The notes beneath the pieces were generated by a model. That model was not told where the DNA came from. It worked only from the letters and a program-made list of their open reading frames with translations, and did not search any database. A stretch of 64,000 nucleotides of DNA from Alopecurus myosuroides (Eukaryota; Streptophyta; Magnoliopsida; Poales; Poaceae). Made by a program: the position numbers and the translations under genes. Shown here piece after piece: positions 1-10,763 of this stretch. Location of the stretch: NCBI GenBank assembly GCA_028641055.1, contig JAPCYS010000656.1, forward strand, positions 310,001 to 374,000. The letters are read 5' to 3'. Every line of letters begins with the position of its first letter. Within the stretch, counting starts at the first letter, position 1.

Positions 1-841
1 AACATTTTTCACTATTTGACTTTCTAATCCAAAGAACATGCCTAGGATACTACATTTTAACTTGTGTTTATTCTATAATCCATCTTATAAATTCAATCTT
101 ATGCATTTTCCATCACGTCACACTTCAAAAAACATGTGTTGAAATAAAACTTGATTATTGACTAATGCGGAAAGTCCGGCCAGCTCGGAATTTTGCAAAC
201 ACACCTGGAAAAATCCGGATCTTGTTGGGTATAAAACCTTTTCTACCTATGTTTTCATATCATTTCCTTCACTCCGCATCTCGTCCCAAATTGTCCCCCA
301 AATCGTCTCCAAGACCATAACGCCTAATTGGAGCGATTTGCACCATCCAATTTGGAGGCCCTCCGTGCTAGGTCCTTGAACTTGAAGGAGGCCACTTTAC
401 CAAGGACTCGGGTACTCTAATCCCTTTCCCCGTACTTTTTGTTTGTTTTGGTTGCCCCATCTTGATGTATCTCATAAGTATGACGAGTTTCTCAACTTTT
501 TATCCCCAAATTTCTTATCATGGGTGACATCATGTGTTTGGCTCCCATAGTTCTATCCTATTTCCATGAACAAAAAATGACAAATTTAGGGCTTACAAGT
601 CGTAGTTTTCACATATACATGCTTCTTAATAGTCTATCTATACCTTTGTGGCGTAAATTAATATTTACGAACCAAATCTTGCAAAATCTTGTGGATTTCG
701 GAAAATATGGATTCTTTCCAAAATTTCCGACCAGCATGGATTTTTTCGCACGAGTCGGGACCAAATCAGATTCAAGGTTTTTTTAAAGGAGGAAAGGGGA
801 AAACATAAATGAGAAATTAAAATTGCTCAATCCCACAATGC
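1..841. other. Intergenic, LTR-like debris
   Basis: No gene is supported here. The stretch is AT-rich. Around 229 there is a TATA-like tataaaacc followed by a pyrimidine-rich leader, which looks like the promoter part of an old LTR. No TG/CA ends or duplication were found, so this is only an inference. Confidence 0.3.
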
Positions 842-875
842 ACTACTCACCACTCGGTGGTCGAGGCTGCTGCGC

Positions 876-2555
876 TTGAGCCACCGCGGCTTGCCCTGCA
901 GTCATCGCCGGGGAGCCGTTTTTGGTGTCTCGATGGCGAGGAGTCTGAGTACGAAGGTACATTCAGTTTATTTTGCAGATTGCAATACACCTCCTTCCGA
1001 TCCGTTTCGCGATCTAGGTTCAAATGGAAAGAAGATGGCGAGGCGATTGGAGAAGCGACGCAAGCAGAAGGAGGCACAACTGGTTTTCCGTACGATGGAT
1101 ATTCAAACTCCAGTGTCGAGGCATTTTCGGGTACCGAAGTTACCTTGTATGCCACCATCCTACTTTGTGGAAGATGGAATCGACAATCGTGAGTGGATCA
1201 AGGTATCCTACCGTAAGAAATCTTCACCTGATAGCAAGAGCCGATCTGCATCACGTAATTTCAGCGAGTTGATTTCGTCCCCTTCGGTTACGGTGAATCC
1301 TAATCTTAACACTCCTTCCAAACATATGAGTCCGCTTCGTGTGGGCCATATTGGGATCGCTCGGGCTGGGGAACACAAAACTGAACCACAGACGTATGGC
1401 CTTGGGCTCAAACGCATCTTTGGTTATTTCTGGTCCAAGACACAGCAGCCGCCGTCATCGCCCATGGCTAATCAGGGTGGTGGTCGCGGTGGAGGGGACT
1501 ACTATGGAGGATACAACCATGGAAACGGAGGGGGTTTTGGTCGTTTCTCCAATTTCGAGGAGGGAGGAACAAGTGGTGCTTCTGGATCGGCAGAGGGTAC
1601 TGATATGGACAGAGGTGCTCAATTCCATGCAGGCTCGGGTTTCGGATACAATCGTGGTCGCCGGGGAGGTTTTCAACCTTACGGTGGCAGGGGTAGGCGT
1701 CCTTTCGAGGGACGTGGCCGTGCAGATCAGGGAGGTTATGATGATGGGAGAAACTATGGCAATAATTACAACAACAATTTTTACCGTGGTGATCAAGGCA
1801 GTGGGTATGGGCAGTATGAGAATCGAGGAGTTCGCGGTCGTTTTGGGGATAATCGTACTGGTGGAAATTGGGGCAGGGTTGTTCCAGCTTTACAACAGGG
1901 GAGGGTGCAGCAAATTCCGGTGCAGCAAACTCCTGCGAGCACTGCTGTAACAATTGCGCCTGCTGTCCTGCCGGTGACTGCTGCTACCGTAACCAGTACG
2001 GTCACACCTGTTGCTCCGAGTACTGGGGTGAGTGCTACCTTGGGGTCTACTGCCGTTGCGGTGGCAGTAGAGGCTGCTCCTCGGGTTGAGAACAATGATC
2101 AGAGCCATGGTATTGTTTTGGCGGCGGCTCTTGCTACGGCTGTTGCTAATGCGGTTCCGAGGAAGACCAAAAAGTGCTATAGATGTGGTCTGGCTGGACA
2201 TCGCTCTAAGGCTTGTACCGTTGATATCTGCCAAATTTGTGAAGGCCGAGCTCATGGAGAAAGAAAATGTCATTTGTTGACAGCTCCAAAACCGCAAATT
2301 TTGGTGTACGGTTATGGTCATGAGGAGCTGATATTTTTCAAGTTTCCCTGTACTGATTCTTATAAACCGAAATTGGAAAATCACCGACTGGCATCTATAG
2401 TTGTATCCGGAGGAGAAATCCACAAGATTTTGCAAGATTTGCAAGAGTTGGCATCTATTATGGGTTTCACAATGGACCACCTCTTAATATCGGTTTTAGG
2501 AGGAATCTTTTTGGCGCTTATTGGGAATTGTGGTCTAACCTTTGTTTGCGTTTGA
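876..2555 (+). pseudogene. LINE ORF1 (gag-like, zinc-knuckle protein)
   Basis: An open frame of 559 codons; an internal Met at 933 is the more natural start. The N-terminus is Lys/Arg-rich. Residues about 195-330 are a Gly/Arg/Tyr-rich, RGG-like low-complexity tract, followed by an Ala/Thr/Val-rich linker. Two CCHC knuckles lie near residues 434-467, the first beginning CYRCGLAGH and the second CQICEGRAHGERKC. This is the usual RNA-binding layout of plant LINE ORF1 proteins, which coat the element RNA. After the knuckles the DUF4283-like part is cut short and the frame runs into the deletion junction near 2480-2500. It is open, but it lacks a functional ORF2 partner and is best treated as a relic. 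Confidence 0.7.
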
Positions 2556-3213
2556 TGTCTGTTACACTTAATTCCACCCCTGATAGGTTCAAGTGGGATC
2601 TTAATCAGGATGGGATTTTTTCTGTTAAGTCTATGTATGAAGACCTTATGAATGGACATACTGTCTTTCTGAATAAGTATTTGTGGAAACTGAAGATACC
2701 TCTAAAAATTAAAAAAATTATGTGGTTCTTAGATAAGAAAGTTTTGCTCACTAGGGATAATCTTGCTAAGCGTAATGGATAGGTGATATACATTGTTCCT
2801 TTTGTGGGAATGAGGAGACGGTTGATCATTTATTTATCCGCTGTCCGTTTGCCCAACTTGTTTGGCGGGTAGTTTTTTGTACTTATAATATTCCTCCCCC
2901 CTCTAGTATTTCGAATATGTTTGGGAACTGGTTGAATGGGATTGATAAGAAGACCAAAAATAGAATTCATATTGGTGTCTCGGCCATTTGTTGGTCCATT
3001 TGGAACTGTAGGAATAATATTGTTTTTAACAGAAAAGATAATTTTCATGTCTTACAGGTTATACATATGGCGGTGCATTGGATCCAATTATGGGTTTTCC
3101 TTTTGCCTTCGGACCAGAGGGAGCTTATGCTGGATGGATGCAAGCGCCTAATTACGGTGGCACGGGATTTTTTCTCCCGACATACCTGGCAGCACATTAG
3201 TAGACTTTCGTAG
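2500..3213 (+). pseudogene. LINE ORF2 C-terminus (reverse-transcriptase zinc-binding domain)
   Basis: Translation shows the plant LINE zf-RVT signature in pieces. First comes FKWDLNQDGIFSVKSMY, then a lysine-rich stretch, then LLTRDNLAKR. After a frameshift near 2783 follow FCGNEETVDHLFIRCPFAQ and ICWSIWNCRNNIVF. In intact elements this domain follows the reverse transcriptase. Here the reverse transcriptase and endonuclease are absent, and the domain directly follows ORF1. The frameshift and stops show that it is dead. Confidence 0.75.
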
Positions 3214-3386
3214 TTTACTTCCATCTGCTCTGTTTTTTAGAACGGGAGGCATGTCTCTCTGCGTATCGTTTGTAAACTTTTAAAGACCACTCTGAAACTT
3301 TAATAATTAATAAAAGCTGCGTGCATCACTCGATGCAGAGGCTGGGGCTTCTCCCCCTTTTCTAAAAAAAAAACTACTCACCACTC

Positions 3387-4265
3387 ATGTTCTCACACAC
3401 TCACGCACATGGAACATGTACACATCTTGTGCTATCTCTCTATCCATTCTATTCACAGGTGATGACATTGTTCGTGGTAGTGGTAACATCCGTCAAGAAA
3501 GGAGGAAGATTCCTTTGTCCCAAGTAACAAGCTCGGTATAGTACCCAAACTCCTTAGAGGCGCAATGTTGACTATGTTAATGAGGATGAGATTGATGCTT
3601 GGGAGATATGAGTAGGCCCAGGTGGAAAAAGCTCCGCAAACAGAATCCATACTGGTTTTCTGAGCCCACTTGTGAAGACAAAAAAATTTGGGCAATAGCA
3701 CAATAGAAGATGTGTACTAGGTACTATATGTAATTTTCCAAGCCCGTACTGGAGAATTGTTTTTTGGATGACGGTTATTGGAATGATAATAAGGAGGGCA
3801 GTCTTCTTCACATTCATGAGACTCTTGTGAAGATGGATATCATGCGGCTAGCTATGATCACCCAACCTTATTTACCATAACTTGTTTCTCAATTCTATTT
3901 CACTGTTTGTTTCAATAAGGATCCCCTCCACACAATGACATATATGGCTGGTGAGAAAAAGGTGACCAACACCTTGAGTGCATTTGCCACCGCTTTGGGC
4001 TACACTTGCGAAAATGTCCATAGGAGGTCTGGCTATGCAATCCATGAGAATGATTAGAATGAAAGGGATGCCTCACATTTTTCTACCCTCGTGGACTTGA
4101 CAACCTAAAGCTACCATTCAATAGCCTCATGTATCCATCCTACAACTTGCATTCCAAGATCTTCCAGCGGAACATCATGAGTAAGGATGGTCACATATCT
4201 GCATTCTGTGGTTACATGGCAAATCTCATGTATATCACCAAGCATAGTCGTAGAAGATTGATGTT
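3387..4265 (+). other. Degenerate transposon-derived sequence
   Basis: No continuous frame. Short protein-like segments in several frames lead into the ORF at 4266, for example one around 4129-4260 reading KIFQRNIMSKDGHISAFCG. This suggests the 5' part of the same broken transposon gene. Confidence 0.35.
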
Positions 4266-4802
4266 ATGGATTTCATTTATAATGATATCTACCTTGGGTC
4301 CACTCTCCAGAGGAAACCTGCATATGCTCCATACCTTCATAAATTCATTAAAGAGGTGTGTGGCGAGGGCATAATGCTTGGTCGTGATACAGTTCATCAT
4401 GAGACATTTACTCCCAAGTTCACCCGTGGTCCAGAAATTCCTGAGTTTACCACGAGCAAAGATACTCAAGGTGCTCTCGGTTCAAGATCCTCCACCACTA
4501 CCTCACAAAAATCCAGTGGTATTGATGCCTTCTTCAATTCCATGTTCAACACTTGCCACAAAGGTAAATTCATCCATACGGCTATGGATCTCGCAAAGGA
4601 GACACGTCTACTTCAGAATGCGTATAGAAGGGCTACAAGGATGATTATTAGCCTTGATCCTAGTTCTCTTGCACCACCTGATTTCGTAGATGTTCCCATG
4701 CCTCATATTCTTGACTCGGACTTCTACTTTGGCGATCCCTCAGAATATAAAGATGATGATACCTACGAGTATGAGGACGCTAATGACGATGAGGATGACT
4801 AG
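4266..4802 (+). pseudogene. Unrecognised transposon-type ORF, 178 codons
   Basis: An open frame with a very acidic C-terminus (DDDTYEYEDANDDEDD). The start is arbitrary because related protein-like sequence extends upstream in another frame. The pattern, a moderately conserved N-terminal part followed by a Ser/Thr linker and an acidic tail, resembles the accessory ORFs carried by grass LTR retrotransposons. No catalytic motif is visible. It lies between a LINE and an LTR-like block, with no host-gene features such as clear exons. The function is unknown. I infer transposon origin, with low certainty. Confidence 0.4.
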
Positions 4803-5500
4803 GATGTGCCGAGGAGTAATCCTCTTGGGGCGTTAGTCTAGCTGATGTCTCCTTTTTGGCGTCTTAATGCCAAAGGAATAGAAGGCGCTCTATCTAGGAT
4901 ATCAGGATTTGCATGGGCAGGACACAATCTAGTCATTCTTCATTTAACCTTATAAGCTTGTGTCCCCTTTTTATTCGTTCGAACTTTTCATTTAGCTTCC
5001 ATTAAAAATTTATGCCGTGAACTATGTTTACCTATTTCTCATCTCATGCATTGCCCGGTATGTGTAATATTGCTTAAAGATTATGTTCAGAAAATAATTG
5101 TGCGATCACACCATGTACACTTCGCTAATATTCTTGGTCTCTAAAATATAGGGGGGTTATTAATCCTTCTGGGAGAATTTTGCATTCATAAGTGAGATCT
5201 CATAATGCTCACGCAAAAGTGGAGCCAATCTATATTTAGTTTTTCAATTTCTTTGATCGAATTGCCATTATCTATTATGCAAATCTTTATGTTGTCATCA
5301 AACACAAAAAATGGGGAGATTCAAAGGACATTTTGGTCCCCAAACTATTTTGTGTGTGTTTTTAACAAAATAAGTGATATCTAACCCGTGCTAAGTGATT
5401 TAAGGATAAAATATGATAGAGCACAAGACGGTGATTGTCCCCTCGAAAGGATAAAATATAAGAGATGACCACTTTTGCAAGGAATAGATATCTTCTTATA
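4803..5500. other. Nothing recognised
   Basis: AT-rich sequence without a coding frame or clear repeat boundary. It may be the 3' non-coding part of the element that supplied the preceding ORF. Confidence 0.3.
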
Positions 5501-6630
5501 GGCTATCATAGCAGATAGGGTTCAACAATGGATACATTGGGGAAATCTATAACATACTCATTCCCTCCAATGCTTCTACAAACCTTCCAAGAAAATGAAC
5601 CAATAAAATATAGAGGGACACTGCGAAGTCGGATTCGGCCCGGATTAATCCAGACTGAATCCGAACTCAAGTCCCGGGGCTCTATTATCCATTTGGAAAT
5701 GTCCGGATTGGTCCGGAATGTTCCGAGACCGTAAAATTCCGTACATAATCGGAACTCATCGTGTCCAGGCCCTGTTAGCCATTCGGAATTGCCCAGATCT
5801 GCCCAGATTATTCTGACCGTCTGAAAAAATCCGGACATATCCTGAAAATTCCAGAATCGACAAGACAAGGCTAAAAACGGCTAGTTTTCTTGGAGGAGTA
5901 TAAATAGAGTGCCTCTTCTTCCCCCAAGAGGTACAAAACAAGAATTTCTCATGCACCATTGTTCAAGAGCTCAAACTCCATAGATATATCTCTCTCTCTA
6001 GCCGCTCAAACACTTTACCCTTTAGGGATTTGAGAGAGAAGACCAAGATCTACATTTCCAGCAAAGCGGTTTGATTTCCCCCTTTGATTCCATTGAGAAA
6101 TTTTCTACTTTTGGCTATTTTTAACCCTAGGAGGTTGTTGGTCCTTTGTGGATTAGGTAGCCGAAGACATTGTCAGAAGCCACCAATTGAGTTGTGGTGT
6201 GTGCCCCGGCCTTGAAGCATCGAGTTTTGGTGGCTCAATGGATTTGGTGTCCTGACACCAAGTTGTGGAGTGTGTCTTATACTTGTGAAGTTTCTAGTTG
6301 TCAATCTCAACGATAACATAGTGGTTTGTGCCTCTCCACTTTGGTGGCAGGAAACGAGGGAGATATTGTGTTATTTGACGGCCATTCGGTGTTTCACTAT
6401 GGTGAACACCGCGCCGCTCCAACGGAGACCAGCTTCCTTGGAAAGTAAACTTCAGGATAAATCTACGCGTCATTGTGTTTGGTTATTTCTCAACTCAACT
6501 TAACTTATTCTTACTAGTTTATTTGCTTACCTACCTAGTGCTAGTAGTGTTTTGCTCTTCATATATAATTGTACACCTAGTTGCATAATCTAACCAATGT
6601 ATATTTGAGCAAATCTAAATCGAAAAAGAA
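5500..6630 (+). mobile_element. LTR-like remnant with TATA box
   Basis: The block has repeated short motifs built on tccgga/ccggaat upstream of a TATA-like tataaatag (about 5899), then a long transcribed-looking leader with ctctctc and a polyadenylation-like region. The 3' part (about 6640-6665) resembles the cctattaaccctctccacc style of ending seen in grass LTRs. No matching second LTR or duplication was found in the window, so it is a solo or truncated LTR by inference. Confidence 0.4.
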
Positions 6631-6839
6631 AGTAAAATTTGATGTTGCCTATTAACCCTCTCCACCCTAGTCAACCTTTTCGATCATTTCAACACTTTAT
6701 CCAAATTATGAATAGTTTTCATTTTTGTGATCTCAGCCTCGAGATTATTAAAATTAGATCCCATGTTGATAGGTTTCGAGATTTGTTTTCCGTGTACACC
6801 CAGAAGCAAGATACACTTTCAATTGAGACCTTCGTACTC

Positions 6840-7015
6840 CCGTGTGCAGGGGATGTATACCCGGGTGTAGGCACATGTACTCCCGGAAGTCAGATGTACG
6901 CACAAGTGCAGTACAGATGTAGTTAAATGCTGATATATGCCTAGGTGCAGAGCTGATGTACATCCAGGTGTAGGGCGCCCAGGTGCAGTGGATGTACGCC
7001 CACGTGGAGGAACAT
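6840..7015. repeat. Degenerate short tandem motif
   Basis: The motif ccaggtgcag...gatgtac recurs about seven or eight times with a spacing near 20-25 bases and variable mismatches. Both halves (ggtgNag and gatgtac) are recognisable in most copies. It looks like an eroded minisatellite or a transposon subterminal repeat block. Confidence 0.45.
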
Positions 7016-7090
7016 ACAAGAAGCACGTCAACGCGCGATGTGCCTATATTACCTCGCATTCCCTTCAATGGAAAGACGTACATAAACAGA

Positions 7091-7475
7091 CGGTGCTTTT
7101 GCCTCTCGAGCACTATTGCTACTACCAATTTCAAAAAATTGAAAACAAAAATACGAGTTTAAAAAAATCTGAAAATAACTCTGATATTAGTTAATCATAT
7201 ATCCCACAAGGTTTCAAATTTTAATTAAAATACAAATAAGTATTGGCTACGCAAAAAAATGATAAAATCTATATATTTTGAAAATATGCATCACCTAGGT
7301 CCAATTTTAATTTTATGTAGTTCAAAATATAAAGTATTTGAAGTTAAGTTTTACATTTTTTAGTATATACCACTCATTAGACACGGATTTTTTTTATAAA
7401 AAAAACTGAAAATCATAAATATGTTTTCGAATTTTTAAAATTGACAGTAGCACTGGTGTCAATGTGCACCAAAAC
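7091..7475. mobile_element. Foldback (MITE-like) element
   Basis: The left arm (from about 7091, ggtgcttttgcc... then gctacta..caatttcaaaaaat) is an imperfect reverse complement of the right arm (about 7415-7475, ending gacagtagcactggtgtc..gtgcacc). The interior is AT-rich and non-coding. The ends may start GGTGC. No clear duplication was found, so the family is unassigned. Confidence 0.45.
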
Positions 7476-7538
7476 TCCACTCTGTATATATAAATTGCTT
7501 TTTGGAGAGAGATGTGTGAGACTATAGTTCTTCCCTAA

Positions 7539-7565
7539 GGGCTTGTTCGGTTTCTTGGGAATTAA
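7539..7565 (+). repeat. Tourist-like MITE end (isolated)
   Basis: The sequence gggcttgttcggtttcttgg is preceded by taa at 7536-7538. GGGCTTGTTCGG with a 3-bp TAA/TTA target is a common terminus of Harbinger/Tourist MITEs in grasses. No opposite end was found, so it is probably a truncated copy. Confidence 0.35.
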
Positions 7566-7734
7566 TCCACACAGGGAACGGAACCGCCAGGGGTTTTCCT
7601 TCAGCGCGAGCTAGTATGTGCGTCGCACCAGTCGTGCTAATTGCGCGTCGGCTCCACAGCGTGTCGGTAGTTGGAACCGGCGTTTTAGAATGCTTCCCAT
7701 CCCTCTGGCTAAATATAATTATCATGTAGCCTGG

Positions 7735-8770
7735 TAAAACCCCCAAAAAAGGCGCTTCTCCTCCTTCTCCCGAAACCCCCACCTCCGTCGGCCCCGTGCG
7801 CACGACCGGGGCGTCCCCCGGAGGCCGGCCCTCCTCCTTCCCTCACTCCTCCCTCCCCCAACCACTGCCAGCGGGCGCCGCCGTTCTTAGCCCGTGCGGA
7901 GCTGGTGGCGGCCGGCCTACCTTTACCCGGCGCCGTTGGAGCCCGGCACGATGGCGGTTTCCCCTTGGTCACGGCGAGCTTTGACTGGCGGCGGTCCGGC
8001 GGTGGCCGGGTGGATGCAGTGCGGCGGTGGCGCCCCTTGGTGTCTATGGCGGCGCCGGGTTAAGCTAGGCAGGCGGAGCACTTGCGGCCCAGATCTGGGC
8101 CCGATCTGGGTCAGGGCGGGCAGGGTTCGGGCCTCCCTGTGCCGCCTTCGTCTGGAATGAGTTCGGGCTCAGGATGAGGTGGGCGGTGACGATGCCACGT
8201 CTACGGCACCGCGGCAGCGGGAGCTTCACGGGCCCATTTTGGGCCCGGCCGGGCTTGTCATCCTGGTGTGCTTCTCCTAATGCGTCCGGACTGCTACTTC
8301 CTTATGGCGGTGGAGGTCGATCCCTGCGCAACTTCCAACCCTTATTTGTCGATTTCTCCCCTCGGTTCGGCCGACCTCTCATTGCTTTCCATAGAGAGAT
8401 GGCGTGGATTGTTTCATGCCGGTGGTGGCACATGTTGGTTGGTGGAGAGCCTGGTGGAGCCAGTGATGTGTCCGGGGCGGTGGTATGTTCGGGTTAGGAG
8501 AAATCCTTGTGGGTCCTTGTCGGCACCGGCACGACGACACCTGCGGGCGCCGCCGACTTTCTTGAAGGGCACCGGATGTACCCCTCTACCACTCTCCTTC
8601 GTGTCCCGGGAGAAATCGTAGGACTAGTCCGGGCAGCAGCGTCGTCTTCGTCGCAGTTTTTTTTTTAAGGTGTTGCTTGGTACATGGAACGTCGAATGTT
8701 GGAGTGTGGTGGAATTTTCCGGTGGGCACAGCGGTTGTGGGACCTTTTCGTGTTCGTCCACTGTCGCCTC
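7735..8770. other. GC-rich retroposon-like stretch
   Basis: The base composition changes sharply to GC-rich between about 7750 and 8640 and ends near a T-run (8657-8667). Several long frames exist on both strands, as expected of GC-rich DNA, but none has a recognisable domain. The style resembles LINE 5' leaders and the poly(A)-tailed retroposon at 14659-15601. No gene is called. Confidence 0.3.
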
Positions 8771-9395
8771 TTTTTTTTTTGAAAGATCAAGCAATTGCTG
8801 GTGTTTTCATTATAGAAGGTAGAATAATTAAAATTGAACATGCTATCAAGTAAAAAGGAAAGAACATAATGAAAAGAAATGGGCTCTAAGAGGCCCTGTG
8901 AGGGAACAAAATCATGGAGGCTCCCAGATCATGCAACGCATGTGTTTTTCTCCGGCATGAGCCCAGCCCTTGGCCTCTTCATTCGTCAAGCTTAGAAGAT
9001 GGTGAAGCGATGAAGGATTTTTTTTTAAGACGCGGTTGTTTCTCTCCTTCCACAGCGACCAACACCCCAGCGTCAGAACCGACTGGATCCCTTTACAATG
9101 CACAACGGGGGAAGTGTTGACGATGGTGTCCCAAGCCTGCATCACGGAGTCGCAGCTATGACAGAGGTGAGGGTTTAGGCTTGCGCAATTTCGCCAAAGT
9201 GGCCATGGAGAGCCAGAACAGCTTTGCGAAGGGACACTCGAAAAAGAGGTGCCACGCTATCTCGAGGTTGCGGATGCATGAAGTGGCAGAAGTATCCGTT
9301 AGGCCATTGTCACTGCATTACCTATCGGCGATTCACAGCCGGTTTTGAAGCAGCAGCCAAGCGAAGATGGTGCACTTGGGGTCTGTCGTCTCTGG
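8771..9395 (-). mobile_element. LINE 3' end (zf-RVT relic), minus strand
   Basis: The minus strand begins with a poly(A) tail, seen as a T-run at 8771-8780. Reading into it gives the LINE zinc-binding region: TIFAWLLLQNRL, then after stops HLFFECPFAKLFW, then LWKERNNRVLKK and NEEAKGWAHAGEKH. This is the C-terminal end of a plant LINE ORF2, broken by stops and frameshifts. The coding direction continues rightwards up to position 9395, where a DNA transposon interrupts it. How far the LINE extends beyond the hAT insertion is unresolved. Confidence 0.75.
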
Positions 9396-10333
9396 CAGGG
9401 GCGGAGACAAGGGGGGGGGGGGGGGCTAGCAGGGGCTAGACCCCCTCTAAGGTTTGGCCCCCTAATGATCTAGTGTACATATTAGGGTGCTTAATGAATG
9501 CGAAGTACGTGCTAAGTAGGGTCCTATTATGCAGGTAATTACATAATTAGTATGCAAACCACATGTACATGTGTACATCTAGAAGCCCAGCCGAATTTAG
9601 GATTTTCTATACGAGCTCGATTCCCTTTATAGTAACTTCATATCTTCCTCTTTGTTTGCGGCGCTCAAGGGGTCGTACCTTTCCCTAATCTCAGATGGAT
9701 TTGCAATGACTCTTGCCACAACTCCCAAACGATGCGAAGATCCATCATGCGAATCGTGTGTTCAAGTGTTGAGTATGCCCGGATCATTAGCATACATGAC
9801 GCTGACCTCTTATACCTGATCAAACATTCAGTCTAAAAGTACGCCGGTAATTCTACACATAGAATTGATCAATTATTTTTGACAAAATTTATGCAATACT
9901 TCAGCCTAGTAAAATTGGATCCGAGATCAGCAAAAAAAATTCATTAACGCAAGGTAGAAAATGCTAGCTGGAAATCTGAAAATATCATCTATTTGTATAA
10001 AAAAAAGTTGATAATAAACTATGTATTTATGAGCCCTAGTTATCGTGTTTAAGGTTGTCATTTTGTGATTATAATTATTTCATGTCGATTGAAGTTTGTA
10101 TGGCTCGATATATATACGATACCCACATGAGAAATCTAAGATTATGTGCGGTACAAAGATTAGATGAATTTCGTCGTACATGTAGCATCACTCTTTGTGA
10201 TTTGTCTATTTTTAGCATCATGTACTGGAATTTTTTAAGGAAAACATATCGAGTAGTTTGCCCGAACACTGAATAATAATTTGACTTGTCTGCGCCCCGT
10301 CCCCCCTATATATAGATCTTGGCTCTGCCCCTG
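9396..10333. mobile_element. Non-autonomous hAT transposon, 938 bp
   Basis: Seen directly: an 8-bp duplication gtctctgg at 9388-9395 and 10334-10341. The terminal inverted repeats are CAGGGGCGGAGACAAG (9396-9411) and, at the other end, the complement of CAGGGGCAGAGCCAAG (10318-10333), matching at 14 of 16 bases. An 8-bp duplication with CAGGGGC ends is the standard signature of plant hAT elements. A run of 15 G lies just inside the left end. The interior has no transposase-like frame, so movement would need a transposase supplied elsewhere. It is inserted in the LINE relic, so it is younger than that LINE. Confidence 0.88.
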
Positions 10334-10341
10334 GTCTCTGG

Positions 10342-10763
10342 CATGTTCTTTTGGGCATGGCTGTGCTGTTTTCCCAGCAGAGGTCTCACAAATGTACGAT
10401 GTGTTTGCATTAATATAGCGGGGAGCCTGTTTCGGTCGAAAACCCAAAATGAAAATACAAAAAAGGAGCCCGGCCCAACAAACAAGGGTCAGAGAAAAAG
10501 AAAAAGGCCCGCCAAGCATGATCTTCTTAGGACAAGATAAAAACGAAGAAAATAGACACGATCCAGAATAGACAAAACGCATCTAAAAGGAAGCAACAAG
10601 CAAAAAACAGCCGGCTACCAAATAGCAAAAGTGTGGAAAGAGGGGATCAGGCAGACGAGATGGTCATATATGAAGAACATAGCCATCAGCGTAAGTGCGC
10701 TAGGAGGTAATGTAGAGAAAACACCACGCTACGAGTCTTACAACTCTCCTCTTTCAGCATGTT
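10342..10763. other. Unresolved sequence 3' of the bHLH gene
   Basis: Directly downstream, in gene orientation, of the bHLH stop codon. It should hold the gene's 3' UTR near 10700-10763. Farther out, 10342-10440 resembles a LINE-type 3' tail (atatagcggggagcc), and 10440-10620 is purine-rich. No clear boundary is visible. Confidence 0.3.

Larger units (their letters stand above)
856..3372 (+). mobile_element. Internally deleted LINE with target-site duplication
   Basis: Seen directly: the same 14 bases, actactcaccactc, flank the element at 842-855 and 3373-3386, and an A-run closes the 3' end just before the second copy. The 3' end carries a short aataaa-rich tail. Inside are a LINE ORF1-like protein and, immediately after it, only the C-terminal zinc-binding part of ORF2. 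The endonuclease and nearly all of the reverse transcriptase are missing. The perfect duplication shows that this short form was inserted as a unit or shortened afterwards between intact ends. It is a non-LTR retrotransposon of the plant L1 type. Confidence 0.85.

Noticed and set aside
6937..7134. Short protein-like frames on both strands over the ccaggtgcag region
   Set aside because: They follow from the degenerate tandem motif and overlap each other on opposite strands.
7709..8621. Several ~90-120 codon frames on both strands
   Set aside because: Overlapping frames are expected in GC-rich DNA. None shows a domain or splice context.
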